NCBI RefSeq assembly: GCF_040412085.2
Contig: NZ_CP115922.1
Location: 62,001 to 126,000 of the forward strand
Reading direction: 5' to 3'
Source: Vibrio sp. CB1-14
GTDB taxonomy: Bacteria > Pseudomonadota > Gammaproteobacteria > Enterobacterales > Vibrionaceae
Length of the DNA stretch: 64,000 nucleotides
Shown here: in pieces, positions 27,123 to 37,770 of the stretch
How positions within the stretch are numbered: the first letter of the stretch is position 1
Layout of the letters: each line of letters starts with the position of its first letter
Notes under the pieces: generated by a model
The model's database searches: none
Told to the model about the DNA's origin: nothing
What the model saw: the letters and a program-made list of their open reading frames with translations, nothing else
Made by a program: the position numbers and the translations under genes

Positions 27123-29096
27123 ATGAAAAAGGTAATGCTCTTCTTTTTACTTTGCATGCCATTTAGTCACGTAATCTCAGCTGAACTGATAAGCATGCAC
27201 AACTGGGTGCAAGTTGGTGCCCCAAGCTCCGGTGATTGGAACGTTGCTGAAGACGGCAATAGCGTCTATCAAAGTATCAACGGTCATCCAACAGCCTTTG
27301 TGTCTAGTGAGAAATACTCTTACCGAACATTTCGGGGAGTAATTCAAGTAAGTGAAGGTGTCGGCGACGACGATTACATCGGCATGATCTACGGCGAACC
27401 CGCTGGAGGGGGCTTTTATCTATTCAGCTGGAAGCAAGGTGCTACGGGAGCAAAAAACGGTTATACCCTACTCTATTTTGATGGAACGCTTGACGAAATG
27501 TCACACTATGGATGGTTAGTGCATGACGAAGAAAAAGGTGTCAACACCATTCTTGGCAAGAAAGAAGGTGTCGGTTGGGTGCATGGCCAAGAGTACGCAT
27601 TTGAGCTTCAAGCGTATCCGGATAGGCTTGTCGCCAAAATTGATGGTCAAGTAATTTTCGATGTGAATGACCTTGAGATACCAGAGTCAAGATTCGGCTT
27701 CTACAACTGGTCACAAGGTGGAGTCCGTTACAACTCTATAGAACAGCTCTACCCTCCAATAGCAGAAAGTTTAGAGTTTGATTCAATGCAGGGTAAATCT
27801 CTACGAATCCTAGCCGCATACTCCGACCAGAATAGTGGTGACGTACATACCTGCTCGTATTCCTCACCAGAGTACGGTTACGTTTGGAGTAAATCCAACT
27901 GTTCTTTTATCTATTTTCCGTCGCCAGAGCATGCTGGGGTCGACTACTTCACCTACACCGTTACGGATAATTCAGGTCTCAGTACCACTGCAACAGTAAG
28001 AGTCAAGAACCAGATTGGTGGCAGCTACTTCGAGATGCCACATCAAGTAGAAGCGAACAAGACTTATTCTATCTCTCTAAACCAACTAGCCCCAACAGAA
28101 TCAGAGTTTCCAAGACCACAGATCAACATCGTAAACAAACCGAGCTTTATCACTTATAACAGCCAAACAGACAGTCTGGAAATAACCCCCCTAATCAGCG
28201 ATCTTGGGCTACACAAAAACATTGAGGTAACGTTCACACAGGGGGATGTGGAATATACTTCAGGCTCCTATGATCTATTAGTTCATCAGCCCGCATCCGA
28301 TATTTCTTTAACTCAAAGCACGGGGGCGCCACCAGCGAATAGATTACTTCGCACTATCAATGAAAAACCTGCTCATGCTTTCAGACTACCGCCAATACAT
28401 ACCGTTCAAAACCACCTAGCAACTGGCATCCACAAAGCTATCGTTCACTCCAACAGTACCAATGAAGCATCGTTTATCGTATCTAATAAAGATATCAAGC
28501 CAGGAGATACTAGTGAGATCTATATCGACCTCACAGAAGAAGGTACGCACATTAACATTTACGCGTCAGACACATCGTCTCGTATCCTCGATGTGAAATT
28601 AGAAATCCCGAACCTCTGGTCACCAAATGACCTCTACTACATTAGAAGCTCTGCATGCAGCAACGCATATTTCACACCATATCGATGTCAGACGACCCTA
28701 GAGATAAATGGGAACCTGGCAATCGAGGATGATATACAAGTCATCGTATACAACACGGAAGACAATGAATTCCACACCATGAGCGTCGATCATTTCTTGA
28801 CTAAACTACCTTCTTTTGAGAGCTGGCTTCAAACCCTACCGGAGTTGAGAGATGAGCACCTAGTCTTGGTGAACTGCAATTATGGACCTTATGGTACTGG
28901 GCGCTGCCAGCAGATATTTAACCTCACAAAAACAGCATTGGGGCTTGTAGAAGATACACGAGCGAAGTTTCAAAAAGGCACAGGCTTATGGGTGTTCAAT
29001 AATAATAAAGGCGTACTTTGGCAATCTAATGACTACATCAACACTATTGGCTGGGGCAGTTCTACGACAGTATGGTTCCATTCTGATGAACTCTGA
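27123..29096 (+). CDS. secreted protein with thrombospondin-C-like lectin-fold domain and cadherin-like domain
   Basis: 657 residues; signal peptide at 1-20 (cleavage near S-A-E). Residues about 25-215 resemble the thrombospondin C-terminal L-lectin-like domain: G-D-D-D-Y-I-G-M-I-Y-G, F-Y-L-F-S-W-K-Q and R-F-G-F-Y-N-W-S-Q-G, with probable calcium-binding Asp residues. Residues about 216-300 look cadherin-like (G-V-D-Y-F-T-Y-T-V-T-D). The remainder is unrecognised. Likely a carbohydrate- or calcium-dependent surface contact protein. Its 5' end was also present, in decayed form, at 24114. Confidence 0.8.
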   Translation: MKKVMLFFLLCMPFSHVISAELISMHNWVQVGAPSSGDWNVAEDGNSVYQSINGHPTAFVSSEKYSYRTFRGVIQVSEGVGDDDYIGMIYGEPAGGGFYLFSWKQGATGAKNGYTLLYFDGTLDEMSHYGWLVHDEEKGVNTILGKKEGVGWVHGQEYAFELQAYPDRLVAKIDGQVIFDVNDLEIPESRFGFYNWSQGGVRYNSIEQLYPPIAESLEFDSMQGKSLRILAAYSDQNSGDVHTCSYSSPEYGYVWSKSNCSFIYFPSPEHAGVDYFTYTVTDNSGLSTTATVRVKNQIGGSYFEMPHQVEANKTYSISLNQLAPTESEFPRPQINIVNKPSFITYNSQTDSLEITPLISDLGLHKNIEVTFTQGDVEYTSGSYDLLVHQPASDISLTQSTGAPPANRLLRTINEKPAHAFRLPPIHTVQNHLATGIHKAIVHSNSTNEASFIVSNKDIKPGDTSEIYIDLTEEGTHINIYASDTSSRILDVKLEIPNLWSPNDLYYIRSSACSNAYFTPYRCQTTLEINGNLAIEDDIQVIVYNTEDNEFHTMSVDHFLTKLPSFESWLQTLPELRDEHLVLVNCNYGPYGTGRCQQIFNLTKTALGLVEDTRAKFQKGTGLWVFNNNKGVLWQSNDYINTIGWGSSTTVWFHSDEL

Positions 29097-29116
29097 CAAC
29101 GCAAGTGAGGGGAGAA

Positions 29117-31084
29117 CTAACTCTGTTTTTTTTCTCCCGAAGTACCTAGCATTAAAGAGCTCGACTCTACCTTTTCAATGACTGCGTTAAGTGACTCAAA
29201 CTCTATCGCATGATCAACCAGTAAGCCTTTACCTTGGCCACTTTGTGCTGTGCCATCACCCATATCCCCCATACCGCGAAGTAACAGATCGGCTTTGGCT
29301 AGAGAAAAACCATCTTCATTTTCACAAAGCGTCTTTAAGCGTATCAAGGAGTCGTCAGAGATAGGCTTTGTTGGAATCAAATCACAATACCCGACACCTC
29401 CAGAGCGGGCAACTCGCCCTCGGATTTGATGAAGTTGCATCAGCCCCAAGTTTTCAGGATTAATAATCACCACATGCATCAAGTTTGGAATAGTCACTCC
29501 AACCTCAACGAAGGTGGTGCTCACCAAGATTCGACCACAGCCTGATTTCATGTCAGTCATGGCCTGATCATTCACCTCTTTTGATAGACCGCCATGAGCC
29601 AATTTCACGCTATCTTTGCCGTAAACTTCTACCCAGTCTTGATATAAGCTCTGTGCGTCGACACGATCCTGCTGACTTCCCTCCTGCAAAGACTCTCGCT
29701 TGGTGCAAATAAACAGTACCTTGAAGCCTTTTGCTACCGTATCCTGAACTCTGTGTACCACATCGACGACTTGATTATGCGAAAACAGTTCGGTCAAGAC
29801 TTGTCTAGGGGTATGGTATCGAGTGATAGCAAAATATGGCACCATACCTAGCTCTAGCATCGCTTGAGTGCGCGGTATGCAGGTTGCAGAACTTAGTAGT
29901 AAGTGAGTTCGACCTACTGTAACAAGCTCCGCCTCTTTTTGCGAAACGCCCAAACGCTGCTCTTCATCGACCCAAACCAGATCAAACTCCACCGACGCTC
30001 GATTGTGGATGATTGCAGAGGTGCCCACCACGATATCCATGCTTTCTGAAACTTCAGCTGCGACATTGAAACCACGCTCTTTAAAACGAGCAAGCTCTGC
30101 ACGATTAAGCAAAAAACACACTGAAAGTTCTGGGAAAAGATCGACTAGCTCCGTGTAGATTTGAATACCCAATATGACGCTTGGGATCATAATAGCAACA
30201 CGCCCACCCGCATCAACGAAATGCCGAGCAACCATTGCACCTACAATGGTCTTTCCCGTACCGACATCCCCCATAAGCACGGAGCGTGGCGCGCCTTGTT
30301 GATAGGCAGACAAAATACCTCGAACCGCTCCTTGTTGTTCGTCGGTTAGACAAAAGCTCGCTCTATCAAAATAAGCGTTCACTTCTTTTTTGAACGTGAG
30401 TGGGGCGTCAATGCGTGAGTCGCAGGCCTTAGACGCGACCATTAATAGTGAAGCCAGCTTTTGTAATATTGAAAAACATGTCTGTGCGCGTGCAGTGTCA
30501 CTTGGATAATGAACTTCACGCAGCACGTCCTCCAATTGAATGCCATGAGCTTCTATTACCTCTCGTAACTTCGCTGGTGGCAGTTGCATACTGCTAATCC
30601 GTTCGCGAATGTAACTCGCTGATGCAGCAATGAGCCCTTCGAAGTATTCAGACAGTTTTGCAGAGTAACTCAGCCCATTTAGGGCTTTAACTCGGCATGT
30701 CTTATAGAGACCGACGCGCTTGAGTCGTAAACTATCGGGGATCAGTTTTGGTGTAGTGAGGTACCTTTGCTGACCGACATCCTTTACTTTTACAAGTAGT
30801 TCAATTGTGTGACGATCCGAAGCCGCAAATCGCAGAGCCTGGTTAATCTCAGAAGACGCAGGGTCGAATGATGACAACTCAAACCGACCTTCATTGGTAC
30901 TGATTTCTCCGTAACCTCGGCGATAGTGACGTTGCCAACGCGTAATAACGCCACGCACCACAACTGTCGATCCATCTTGGCAATCTAACGCAGAACCGAC
31001 ATTCAAAGAAAGATAGTCAGTCGGCAGCCTCAAGAGAATTTGCCATGGATGTTTAACTTTGAATAATTTGCAGAGCTCTTCCAA
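29117..31084 (-). CDS. RecG-like superfamily 2 DNA helicase, plasmid paralogue
   Basis: 655 residues, near the length of chromosomal RecG (about 690). An OB/wedge-like N terminus is followed by Walker A G-D-V-G-T-G-K-T (about 272-279), motif II D-E-E-Q-R-L-G-V (373-380), S-A-T-C-I-P-R-T (399-406) and the C-terminal G-R-V-A-R-S-G and G-M-G-D-M-G motifs. Motif II reads DEEQ, as in Mfd, where RecG normally has DEQH. RecG-type enzymes remodel branched DNA and forks; on a plasmid it may aid replication or recombination. Downstream of a small protein gene (2-bp gap), so cotranscribed. Confidence 0.88.
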   Translation of the reverse strand: MEELCKLFKVKHPWQILLRLPTDYLSLNVGSALDCQDGSTVVVRGVITRWQRHYRRGYGEISTNEGRFELSSFDPASSEINQALRFAASDRHTIELLVKVKDVGQQRYLTTPKLIPDSLRLKRVGLYKTCRVKALNGLSYSAKLSEYFEGLIAASASYIRERISSMQLPPAKLREVIEAHGIQLEDVLREVHYPSDTARAQTCFSILQKLASLLMVASKACDSRIDAPLTFKKEVNAYFDRASFCLTDEQQGAVRGILSAYQQGAPRSVLMGDVGTGKTIVGAMVARHFVDAGGRVAIMIPSVILGIQIYTELVDLFPELSVCFLLNRAELARFKERGFNVAAEVSESMDIVVGTSAIIHNRASVEFDLVWVDEEQRLGVSQKEAELVTVGRTHLLLSSATCIPRTQAMLELGMVPYFAITRYHTPRQVLTELFSHNQVVDVVHRVQDTVAKGFKVLFICTKRESLQEGSQQDRVDAQSLYQDWVEVYGKDSVKLAHGGLSKEVNDQAMTDMKSGCGRILVSTTFVEVGVTIPNLMHVVIINPENLGLMQLHQIRGRVARSGGVGYCDLIPTKPISDDSLIRLKTLCENEDGFSLAKADLLLRGMGDMGDGTAQSGQGKGLLVDHAIEFESLNAVIEKVESSSLMLGTSGEKKQS

Positions 31085-31086
31085 TG

Positions 31087-31446
31087 TTATTCAGTGGATG
31101 GGCGAGAGATAACGTAGGTCTTTTCAGGTACGTCTTCAAACGTTGTTCTCTTCACCTTAAGTGTCCACTCCTCCCCTTTCATAGGTTCAAATGTAAACTC
31201 CTGGAACTTGCTTTTTCCAATCAAGCGTTCCTTATCTCTAGTGAAAGCAACACGCAGCAAGCCAGTCTGGGTAATCAACCCTTCATCTACGATTTCAAAG
31301 CTAAGTCCATTGTCACTCTGCCATTCACCAAGCAACAGGTGATGTTCAGTCTTTACTGTGGTCTCGGCAAAATCTGATTGGTATACCCAAAACACAGGAA
31401 AACTAAGCAAGCCAACAATACAGCCAAGCAGTAATTTCTTTTTCAT
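31087..31446 (-). CDS. small exported or membrane-anchored protein preceding the RecG-like gene
   Basis: 119 residues from ATG 31446, preceded by AAGGGGG. A basic start and hydrophobic segment (about 4-22) suggest a signal anchor. The rest is beta-rich. No family is recognised. It ends 2 bp before the RecG-like gene. Confidence 0.7.
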   Translation of the reverse strand: MKKKLLLGCIVGLLSFPVFWVYQSDFAETTVKTEHHLLLGEWQSDNGLSFEIVDEGLITQTGLLRVAFTRDKERLIGKSKFQEFTFEPMKGEEWTLKVKRTTFEDVPEKTYVISRPSTE

Positions 31447-31532
31447 GATAACCCCCTTCACACGCCGTAATGTCCGTTATGGTAGTGAAAGCAACAAAGC
31501 AGAGTTTAGAAAACACACTAATGCAGCCGAAA

Positions 31533-31577
31533 TAGGCTGCTTAATTGGGAAAAAGGAGAATTGCTAGCTCTACGCTA
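31533..31577 (+). promoter_or_regulatory. bipartite plasmid promoter element, copy D
   Basis: GGCTGCTTAAT (box 31539-31545), 24 nt, CTACGCTA (31570-31577); ATG 31609 is 39 nt from the second box. A perfect palindrome GCAGCC/GGCTGC covers the first box. It lies between divergent genes (31446 minus, 31609 plus), so it is not a terminator. Confidence 0.85.
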
Positions 31578-31608
31578 TCTCTATTGCTTTAAGAAAAGGG
31601 ACAGCATC

Positions 31609-34600
31609 ATGCGCCTAAATCGCTTTCTAGCTCTGGGGTTCGCCTCAATTAGCCTAGTGTCTTTCGCAAAAACGGTCACGATCACAGGTACTATCAAAAC
31701 CGTTATGCCAAAGTTCGAAGTGACGTTACCCGAGACAATCTATCGCAGTGTCAAGGAATACGAGATACTTGGGCGACAAACCCCTGGGAGTAACGAGGGG
31801 TGCGAACTCACGACGGATCTAGAGCTTGCGAAAACCTCGACGGTCGAACAGCTCTATTGTTACTTTGAATGGACAAATTCATCGGCTACAAATGGTACAG
31901 GATGGTCGCAAGAGCTGTTTGACTTGGAAGGGCGCGCACTACTAGCTGCAGGTGAGTATTCACATGATTACACGATTTCCTTCTTCTCCGGTTCCAACCA
32001 CGAGAAAGTGATCATCGATACAGGAACCCTTGATTACACCGTCGTTGAGCCTGAACCCCCTCTCGTAACCAATGTCACTACCATAACTAATGACCGTGAC
32101 ATTAGTGGATATACACCAATAACTCACGACAGAAACGAACGGTTCAAAAACGTGCGTGTCGAAGTCGAACCTCGACCATACGACCAGCTAATTCAAATCC
32201 CTGTTCTCAGCGATCGGGCTTGTACGGTGCCAGAAGGACAAACAAGTTGTAACCTAGCAGGAATAAACATCAGTATCTCCTCGGGTGCCACGGAACTGGT
32301 CGGAACCATGCCGGTGGGATTCAAAGTTAGCGACAAGTACGCTACGTTCAGCAACAATAAAACCATCTCTTTCGCGTGGGACTTTCGCCCTCCAGTCATA
32401 GAGCAATATGCCTTCAACGCGCGAGGTCAAGATGCTTCTGTCAGCCACCCAACCGTGCTTGATGTGGATGGCACTCCTTTTACAGTTGAAAATAATGAGG
32501 CAGTGGTTGTTATAAGCTCACCACACAGCGTCAACCAATCAGACTTTTGGTGGTTGCCAGCCAGTCTATCGCTAGACATAACCCCAGACGAACAACACGC
32601 TCAAGATGTATCGTACATAACACTTAATGGCGAAAACATTAGTAGCCTCTTCAGAACCAGTCTTTCGTACTACACAGACTCAACGCTATCGTCACACGGC
32701 ACTCCAGAACGTATTGGTGACAAATACGTGTATCGATTTAACGTCGCTAGCATTAAAGACGGCATCTATCGCGGGGAGATTAGCGCGAGTGATGTGTTCG
32801 ACAATGGATCATCTATTGAACATGAAAACACCCTTATCGACCGCTTGGATCCTGAGATCCACCTCTTTAACATTGACGATAAGTTCACAAATGGCGACCC
32901 CGTATTCTTTCTTGAGCACCTCGTACTTACAATACAAGATGAGACATCCAACAATAATGTCATCACCTCTGTAAAACTTGATGGCCAAGAAATAGAACAC
33001 AAAGGTGATTTCACAATGGCCAGAGCCATTCAGGACGGCATTAGCCTAGAAGCTCGCACTGTCCATGATCTCACCATTGCAGGTACCGACGGAAATGGGA
33101 ATACAGTCGAGCGTACCTTTACACTTAACTTCCTTCCACTCGATTTCCGCTACTCTGATGTAGAAAATCAAAAGTTTGCTTTAGTGCAAAACCAAGGAAT
33201 CACTTTTAAACAAAGTACCGGCAATCGCTGCACTATGTTCAAATCTGAAATCGAGGCCGTCACAGCAATCCGAGAGCATGGGCAGTTGCACTGCTCCGTA
33301 GAATGGCTGGAAACACCTATCGGTCTTGAGTCTGCATGGGATACATCCGAGCCTGTATTGATTGGCGCTTTCGCGACTGATGGCGAGGCATATATTAGTG
33401 CGAGGATTTGGTTACACGATAAGTTCGGTAGAAAGAACTTAGTAAAAAATGACGATGTCACATTACTCGTTGCAGCACCTCCATCACCAGAAATTCTCTT
33501 TGATGAGAAGGAGCAGTTCGCACACAATCGGTACGCTGTTGAACCTGGCGAGTCGAAAGTAACACGATATCGAGTCAGGTCAGCATCATCGCCAATCACT
33601 GTAACTCTCAAGCGCGATGGTAAAGTGCTCAACTCAAACGTGGTCAGACAATCACCAAGATACACGTATCATAATGTCGCTTACACTGTCATGGACACTG
33701 AGAAGGCCTATAACCGTAAGCTTTGGGATGAGAACACTTATACCGTCGAAGTACGATATTCATTAATGCCCAATATTTCTGTCGAAAACTCGGCATACAG
33801 CTATGCCGTACCATCTAAGCGCATCCGAATGAGGCTAGAGTCTGGTGTAAAAGAATTGTCTACGGCTGATGAGCTTACACTGGATTCAGCATTTGGCCTT
33901 TATGATACCTTCTACCGCCAGATCCGCTACAAAGCCAGTGATATGGGTGACTGGGATGTTCGAGTGGTAGCCGAGAACAAAGATCGCAGCATTTCACCTC
34001 TCACTGAGTGGCAGAGTGTTGCATCAGACGGAAACACCCCATTTACCATTGACTGGGCACCAGAAAGCATTGGGCAGACTCGTTATTTTGCACAAGCCAG
34101 ATTGAAATCACCAAACCCTGACTACGAACATATTGTCCGCTCCAACAAATCCACAGTACAGGTGCTCAAAGGAACGGCAATCGAAGGCCAGTTAAAAACC
34201 ATGCGTATTTCCGGTCCTGCGCCATTGTCGACCATGATCCAGTACGTGCACGCCTCTAGGGAAGATAAAGATGCGGCAGAAGAAGTGACTTGGTACATCA
34301 GTGACGACAATACCCAAACATGGCAAGAGTATCCCGAGAAAGGAAAACGATTCATGTACCGTGCCGAAACTGAGGGGGTATGGTGGGTTCAAGCGAAAGT
34401 AAAAAACAGGTTCACTGGTATTGAGTCCTCTACAGATAGGGTTCAAGTGATGGGTTATGGTGTGCCTGATCTAGAAATTGACGGTGCAACCAACGTTATC
34501 GAAGGTCTGACAGAAGAATATACACTCTACGATCACGGAAGCATTGCTGACTTATCAAGTCTTGTTGTTCAATGGTCAACCGATGGTGGTGCAACTTATG

Positions 34601-35829
34601 CTGATGGTAGTGCCTCGCTTATCCATACCGTTGAAGGGCTGGGTACCAATAAAATTGCTGCGCGTGCCGCCTATATTGGCTTTGAAAGCAACCCTAATGC
34701 TTGGCAACATGTAGCTCTTGGTGTCCGAGGTCAGCCACCACGACCAGTACGAACTCGAATTCTCGGCGAGAAAGAAACTGAAGTTGGTCTGCCTATCTCT
34801 CTCGCAGCGAAAGTATCTGCGCCTTACTCTCGAATGAACGCCCCTATCGTTACGGAATGGATAGCTCCTGACGGTAGCCGGTTCAATGGTGATGACTTTG
34901 TTTTCAACCCAACAGAAACAGATCTAGAGTGGGCAGACTTTCATGACGTTACCTTAACGGCTTGGATTGATGGAGCGAAAGAACAAACATACGCAGAATA
35001 CAAACATCGTGTACAAGTATGGGCATATGAGTTCCCAGAGTTCACTTTGGCGTACAGACAGCGCATCAAGGTAGCGCCTTCAGAATTTGAAGTCTGGTTA
35101 AGACGACCAATTGGTAGTAACTTGCATGAAAACTTCAAGTTCGACTGGAACGGTCAAGGCAAAGTCGAGCTCACACGAGATCTTGGATACAAGGCTAGGT
35201 TTACCGCGAAAAAGCCCGGCTTATATCCAATTACAGTTACCGTCGAGGATGACCGCGGCAACTACCAAGATTTTATTGAGTACATCGAAGTGCTAGAGCC
35301 AGAGCCGATGAGCATTGAGTTGCTAGAACGATTCTCCAATAAGTACCAACGTGCGCCTCTTGATGTGACCATGCGCCCTATTATACGTGGCGGCCACCCG
35401 ACAGACAGAGCAGCTGACTATCGCTGGTATCTCAATAGTGAACTGATAGAAGAAGAAACTCGAAGTACAGCCAAGATTGAAGGACTTCAAGCAGGTGTCC
35501 ATGATATCAAGTTCGAAGTTGTCACTCGATATGGTCAAGAAGAATCATTCACACAACGTGTCGAAGTGGTACCAAACACTCCACCACTTTGCACTATTAA
35601 CTACTCCATGTTCTCTAAATCAGCCAGAATCGAAGCGGCTTGTGAAGACGTGGATGGCAGAATTGCTAGGTATCACTGGACAGTGGATGGTGTAGAGCGT
35701 CGAAATATAGGTAAGCGTATTACTGAATATCGTGACTTCGGCGCTCAAGCAGTGGTCACACTCGTCGCAGAAGATGACTCCGGTGACACTGCGACTGACA
35801 CTATTACCGTGCTTTGGCCTACTCAATAG
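31609..35829 (+). CDS. very large secreted protein with Ig/PKD-like repeats
   Basis: About 1406 residues from ATG 31609 (AAGGGAC upstream), opening with a signal peptide (L-A-L-G-F-A-S-I-S-L-V-S-F-A-K). It shares E-P-R-P-Y-D-Q ... C-T-V-P-E-G-Q-T-S-C with the 21561 and 24308 proteins. The C-terminal 500 residues hold several PKD/Ig-like modules ending in T-D-T-I-T-V-L-W. Paired cysteines suggest periplasmic or surface disulphides. Likely a giant surface or mating-associated protein, comparable in size and context to IncHI1 Ig-like proteins. Function is inferred. Confidence 0.8.
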   Translation: MRLNRFLALGFASISLVSFAKTVTITGTIKTVMPKFEVTLPETIYRSVKEYEILGRQTPGSNEGCELTTDLELAKTSTVEQLYCYFEWTNSSATNGTGWSQELFDLEGRALLAAGEYSHDYTISFFSGSNHEKVIIDTGTLDYTVVEPEPPLVTNVTTITNDRDISGYTPITHDRNERFKNVRVEVEPRPYDQLIQIPVLSDRACTVPEGQTSCNLAGINISISSGATELVGTMPVGFKVSDKYATFSNNKTISFAWDFRPPVIEQYAFNARGQDASVSHPTVLDVDGTPFTVENNEAVVVISSPHSVNQSDFWWLPASLSLDITPDEQHAQDVSYITLNGENISSLFRTSLSYYTDSTLSSHGTPERIGDKYVYRFNVASIKDGIYRGEISASDVFDNGSSIEHENTLIDRLDPEIHLFNIDDKFTNGDPVFFLEHLVLTIQDETSNNNVITSVKLDGQEIEHKGDFTMARAIQDGISLEARTVHDLTIAGTDGNGNTVERTFTLNFLPLDFRYSDVENQKFALVQNQGITFKQSTGNRCTMFKSEIEAVTAIREHGQLHCSVEWLETPIGLESAWDTSEPVLIGAFATDGEAYISARIWLHDKFGRKNLVKNDDVTLLVAAPPSPEILFDEKEQFAHNRYAVEPGESKVTRYRVRSASSPITVTLKRDGKVLNSNVVRQSPRYTYHNVAYTVMDTEKAYNRKLWDENTYTVEVRYSLMPNISVENSAYSYAVPSKRIRMRLESGVKELSTADELTLDSAFGLYDTFYRQIRYKASDMGDWDVRVVAENKDRSISPLTEWQSVASDGNTPFTIDWAPESIGQTRYFAQARLKSPNPDYEHIVRSNKSTVQVLKGTAIEGQLKTMRISGPAPLSTMIQYVHASREDKDAAEEVTWYISDDNTQTWQEYPEKGKRFMYRAETEGVWWVQAKVKNRFTGIESSTDRVQVMGYGVPDLEIDGATNVIEGLTEEYTLYDHGSIADLSSLVVQWSTDGGATYADGSASLIHTVEGLGTNKIAARAAYIGFESNPNAWQHVALGVRGQPPRPVRTRILGEKETEVGLPISLAAKVSAPYSRMNAPIVTEWIAPDGSRFNGDDFVFNPTETDLEWADFHDVTLTAWIDGAKEQTYAEYKHRVQVWAYEFPEFTLAYRQRIKVAPSEFEVWLRRPIGSNLHENFKFDWNGQGKVELTRDLGYKARFTAKKPGLYPITVTVEDDRGNYQDFIEYIEVLEPEPMSIELLERFSNKYQRAPLDVTMRPIIRGGHPTDRAADYRWYLNSELIEEETRSTAKIEGLQAGVHDIKFEVVTRYGQEESFTQRVEVVPNTPPLCTINYSMFSKSARIEAACEDVDGRIARYHWTVDGVERRNIGKRITEYRDFGAQAVVTLVAEDDSGDTATDTITVLWPTQ

Positions 35830-35865
35830 CAATCAATTAAATACCTTTCAAATTTAAAGCGGCTC

Positions 35866-35913
35866 ATTTGGGTCGCTTAACTTCTTTGTGCACGTTTAAC
35901 GAACACTACACTA
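35866..35913 (+). promoter_or_regulatory. bipartite plasmid promoter element, copy E
   Basis: GGGTCGCTTAAC (box 35875-35881), 24 nt, CTACACTA (35906-35913); ATG 35939 is 33 nt from the second box. AAGCG/CGCTT forms an imperfect dyad around the first box. Confidence 0.8.
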
Positions 35914-35938
35914 GCAAGACAGCTTAGAGGAGATCTGC

Positions 35939-36601
35939 ATGATCAGACCAATTTTTGTGCTAGTTGTTAGCCTGAGTGTCACTGGAGGGGCATGGAGTCA
36001 ATCACCACTACCAATGACCAAGACGAATAGTAAGACCATTGAGTTGACCAGGAACGAAGGTAAGGTGAGTTTTTCAACTGGACGGAATGTGCGTTATTCA
36101 TTGATGAGCAAGCAAGTTGGAATCGATACCCTATATGCCATCAGAGATAGCACTATGGCTTTCGACCGCATCGATAAAAAAGATTGGGCGTTTATGGCAT
36201 CAATGGTCGAAAAGCCATCCATTGCTGTGACCAACGAGCACCTTTTCGTCGCCGGAGCTAGCTACAACGTACTCAGATACCTCCAGATCCCCAAAAAAGC
36301 ACAGCGTTACCATGGTAAACAGTACTGGAGCTCTAAACGTTGCGAACTAGGAGGCGCTACTTACGAATTTCTGGGGTTAACCTCCAAGAACGACACTGCA
36401 ATTGGAATAGGTACGATAAAGCAAGACCGCCATGTATTTGTTGTTGAGACACCGCTAGATGCTGGTGGAACTTGTCGTTACCACAATACAAAGCTGGAAT
36501 ACCAAGCGGATTTGAGCTCAGAGATCATTGGTGACTACGACGATGCCCTTTTGATTGCAATACAGGGAAAGGTAGTAACGGTGAAACTAAAGAGTGGTTA
36601 A
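35939..36601 (+). CDS. secreted protein of unknown function
   Basis: 220 residues with a good ribosome site (GAGGAG) and a signal peptide (cleavage near G-A-W-S-Q, about 20). Mature part is beta-rich with two cysteines (C-E-L-G and C-R-Y-H) that may form a disulphide. No family is recognised. Controlled by its own plasmid promoter element and placed next to the replication region. Confidence 0.75.
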   Translation: MIRPIFVLVVSLSVTGGAWSQSPLPMTKTNSKTIELTRNEGKVSFSTGRNVRYSLMSKQVGIDTLYAIRDSTMAFDRIDKKDWAFMASMVEKPSIAVTNEHLFVAGASYNVLRYLQIPKKAQRYHGKQYWSSKRCELGGATYEFLGLTSKNDTAIGIGTIKQDRHVFVVETPLDAGGTCRYHNTKLEYQADLSSEIIGDYDDALLIAIQGKVVTVKLKSG

Positions 36602-36693
36602 GTATTTCAACTTGTACAAGGGAGAGCAATCGCCAACACTTGTAAGCGGAAGATCGAACAAATAGATCAACATCACACATGAATTCCGCGTAA

Positions 36694-37736
36694 ACACGGA
36701 TTATATGTGTGAACAAGGACAAAACACGGATAAAGTGTGTGATTAAATAGAAAAAATGCCATTTAGGAGTGCTGCCCAAACTTGTCGATAAGAAAAACAC
36801 GGGAAAAGTGTAGGGTAAATGAAAAACACACGGATTATTTGTGTGAGATAATGATATCTCACGGATAAAGAGTGTTATTAATCAATCTAACACGGGTAAT
36901 GTGTAATAGAACACGGATTAGTTGTGTTAGTTGCACGGATAAACTGATCAATAAAAAGTGTATAGCAAAGTAACCCGCTGACCTTGATTAAGAACAGTGG
37001 GTGAACCAAGGGCATCAACGGTTATTTTGCACGCTGATTGTGTATAAAAAAACCCCAAGTGTAGAGGTACTCGTGCCTGCGACGGTGCGCGGAAAAACTG
37101 TAATGCTTGGAGAATAAACAAGGATTATCTGTATGACTAAGACAAGAAAACAAAGAGATAGCGCTATTACCCATCGTCAAAACACGGAAAATATGATCAA
37201 TAAAGCCATTTTCTTAAGAATCCAGCAGGTATGATGGTATTGATTGCCGTTACAAACACGGATTAAATGATCAATAGTATCACTATATTGCGTTGAAATG
37301 GTGTACACAGCATAATCGAAAACGGTGCTATCGAGAATAAATACGTTTTTAAACAGTGATATAAGGTTACATCAACAATGAGACACCAGCCTGTCGGCAA
37401 GTACCTCGTGATCGAAATTTGACACGGATATTATGTGATAGTACACGGATTAAATGATCAATTATTTCACTGACAAAACTCAACCAGTCACAAATTGAAC
37501 AATATTGCTGTACTAGATATAGGCGCCCTGCCCTGTCCCAGTCAGAACTAACCCTTCGCCAGAAGGAACTGAATCTACAACTATCTCGGTGTCTACTTCC
37601 GTGACTAATGACGACTGGAATTGTGTGATGCGACACGGATAACGTGTAATAAACACGGATTCTGTGTAATAGAACACGGGTTTCTTGTGATGAAACACGG
37701 ATTTCTTGTGATCACAACACGGATTACCTGTTATAC
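36694..37736. repeat. iteron array upstream of rep (17 clear copies of about 20 bp)
   Basis: Copies share ACACGGATWA and begin at 36694, 36724, 36797, 36828, 36859, 36890, 36911, 36933, 37182, 37256, 37422, 37443, 37633, 37653, 37674, 37695 and 37717. The 3' halves fall into two types: (T)GTGTGA(T) and TGATCAA. All are on the same strand. A weaker copy is at 37118. This is the pattern expected for binding and autoregulation by a RepB/Rep_3 initiator, with some copies carrying Dam sites (GATC). Confidence 0.9.
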
Positions 37737-37770
37737 TTCATCTCAATAGGAACACCATTGAGAAGAGACC

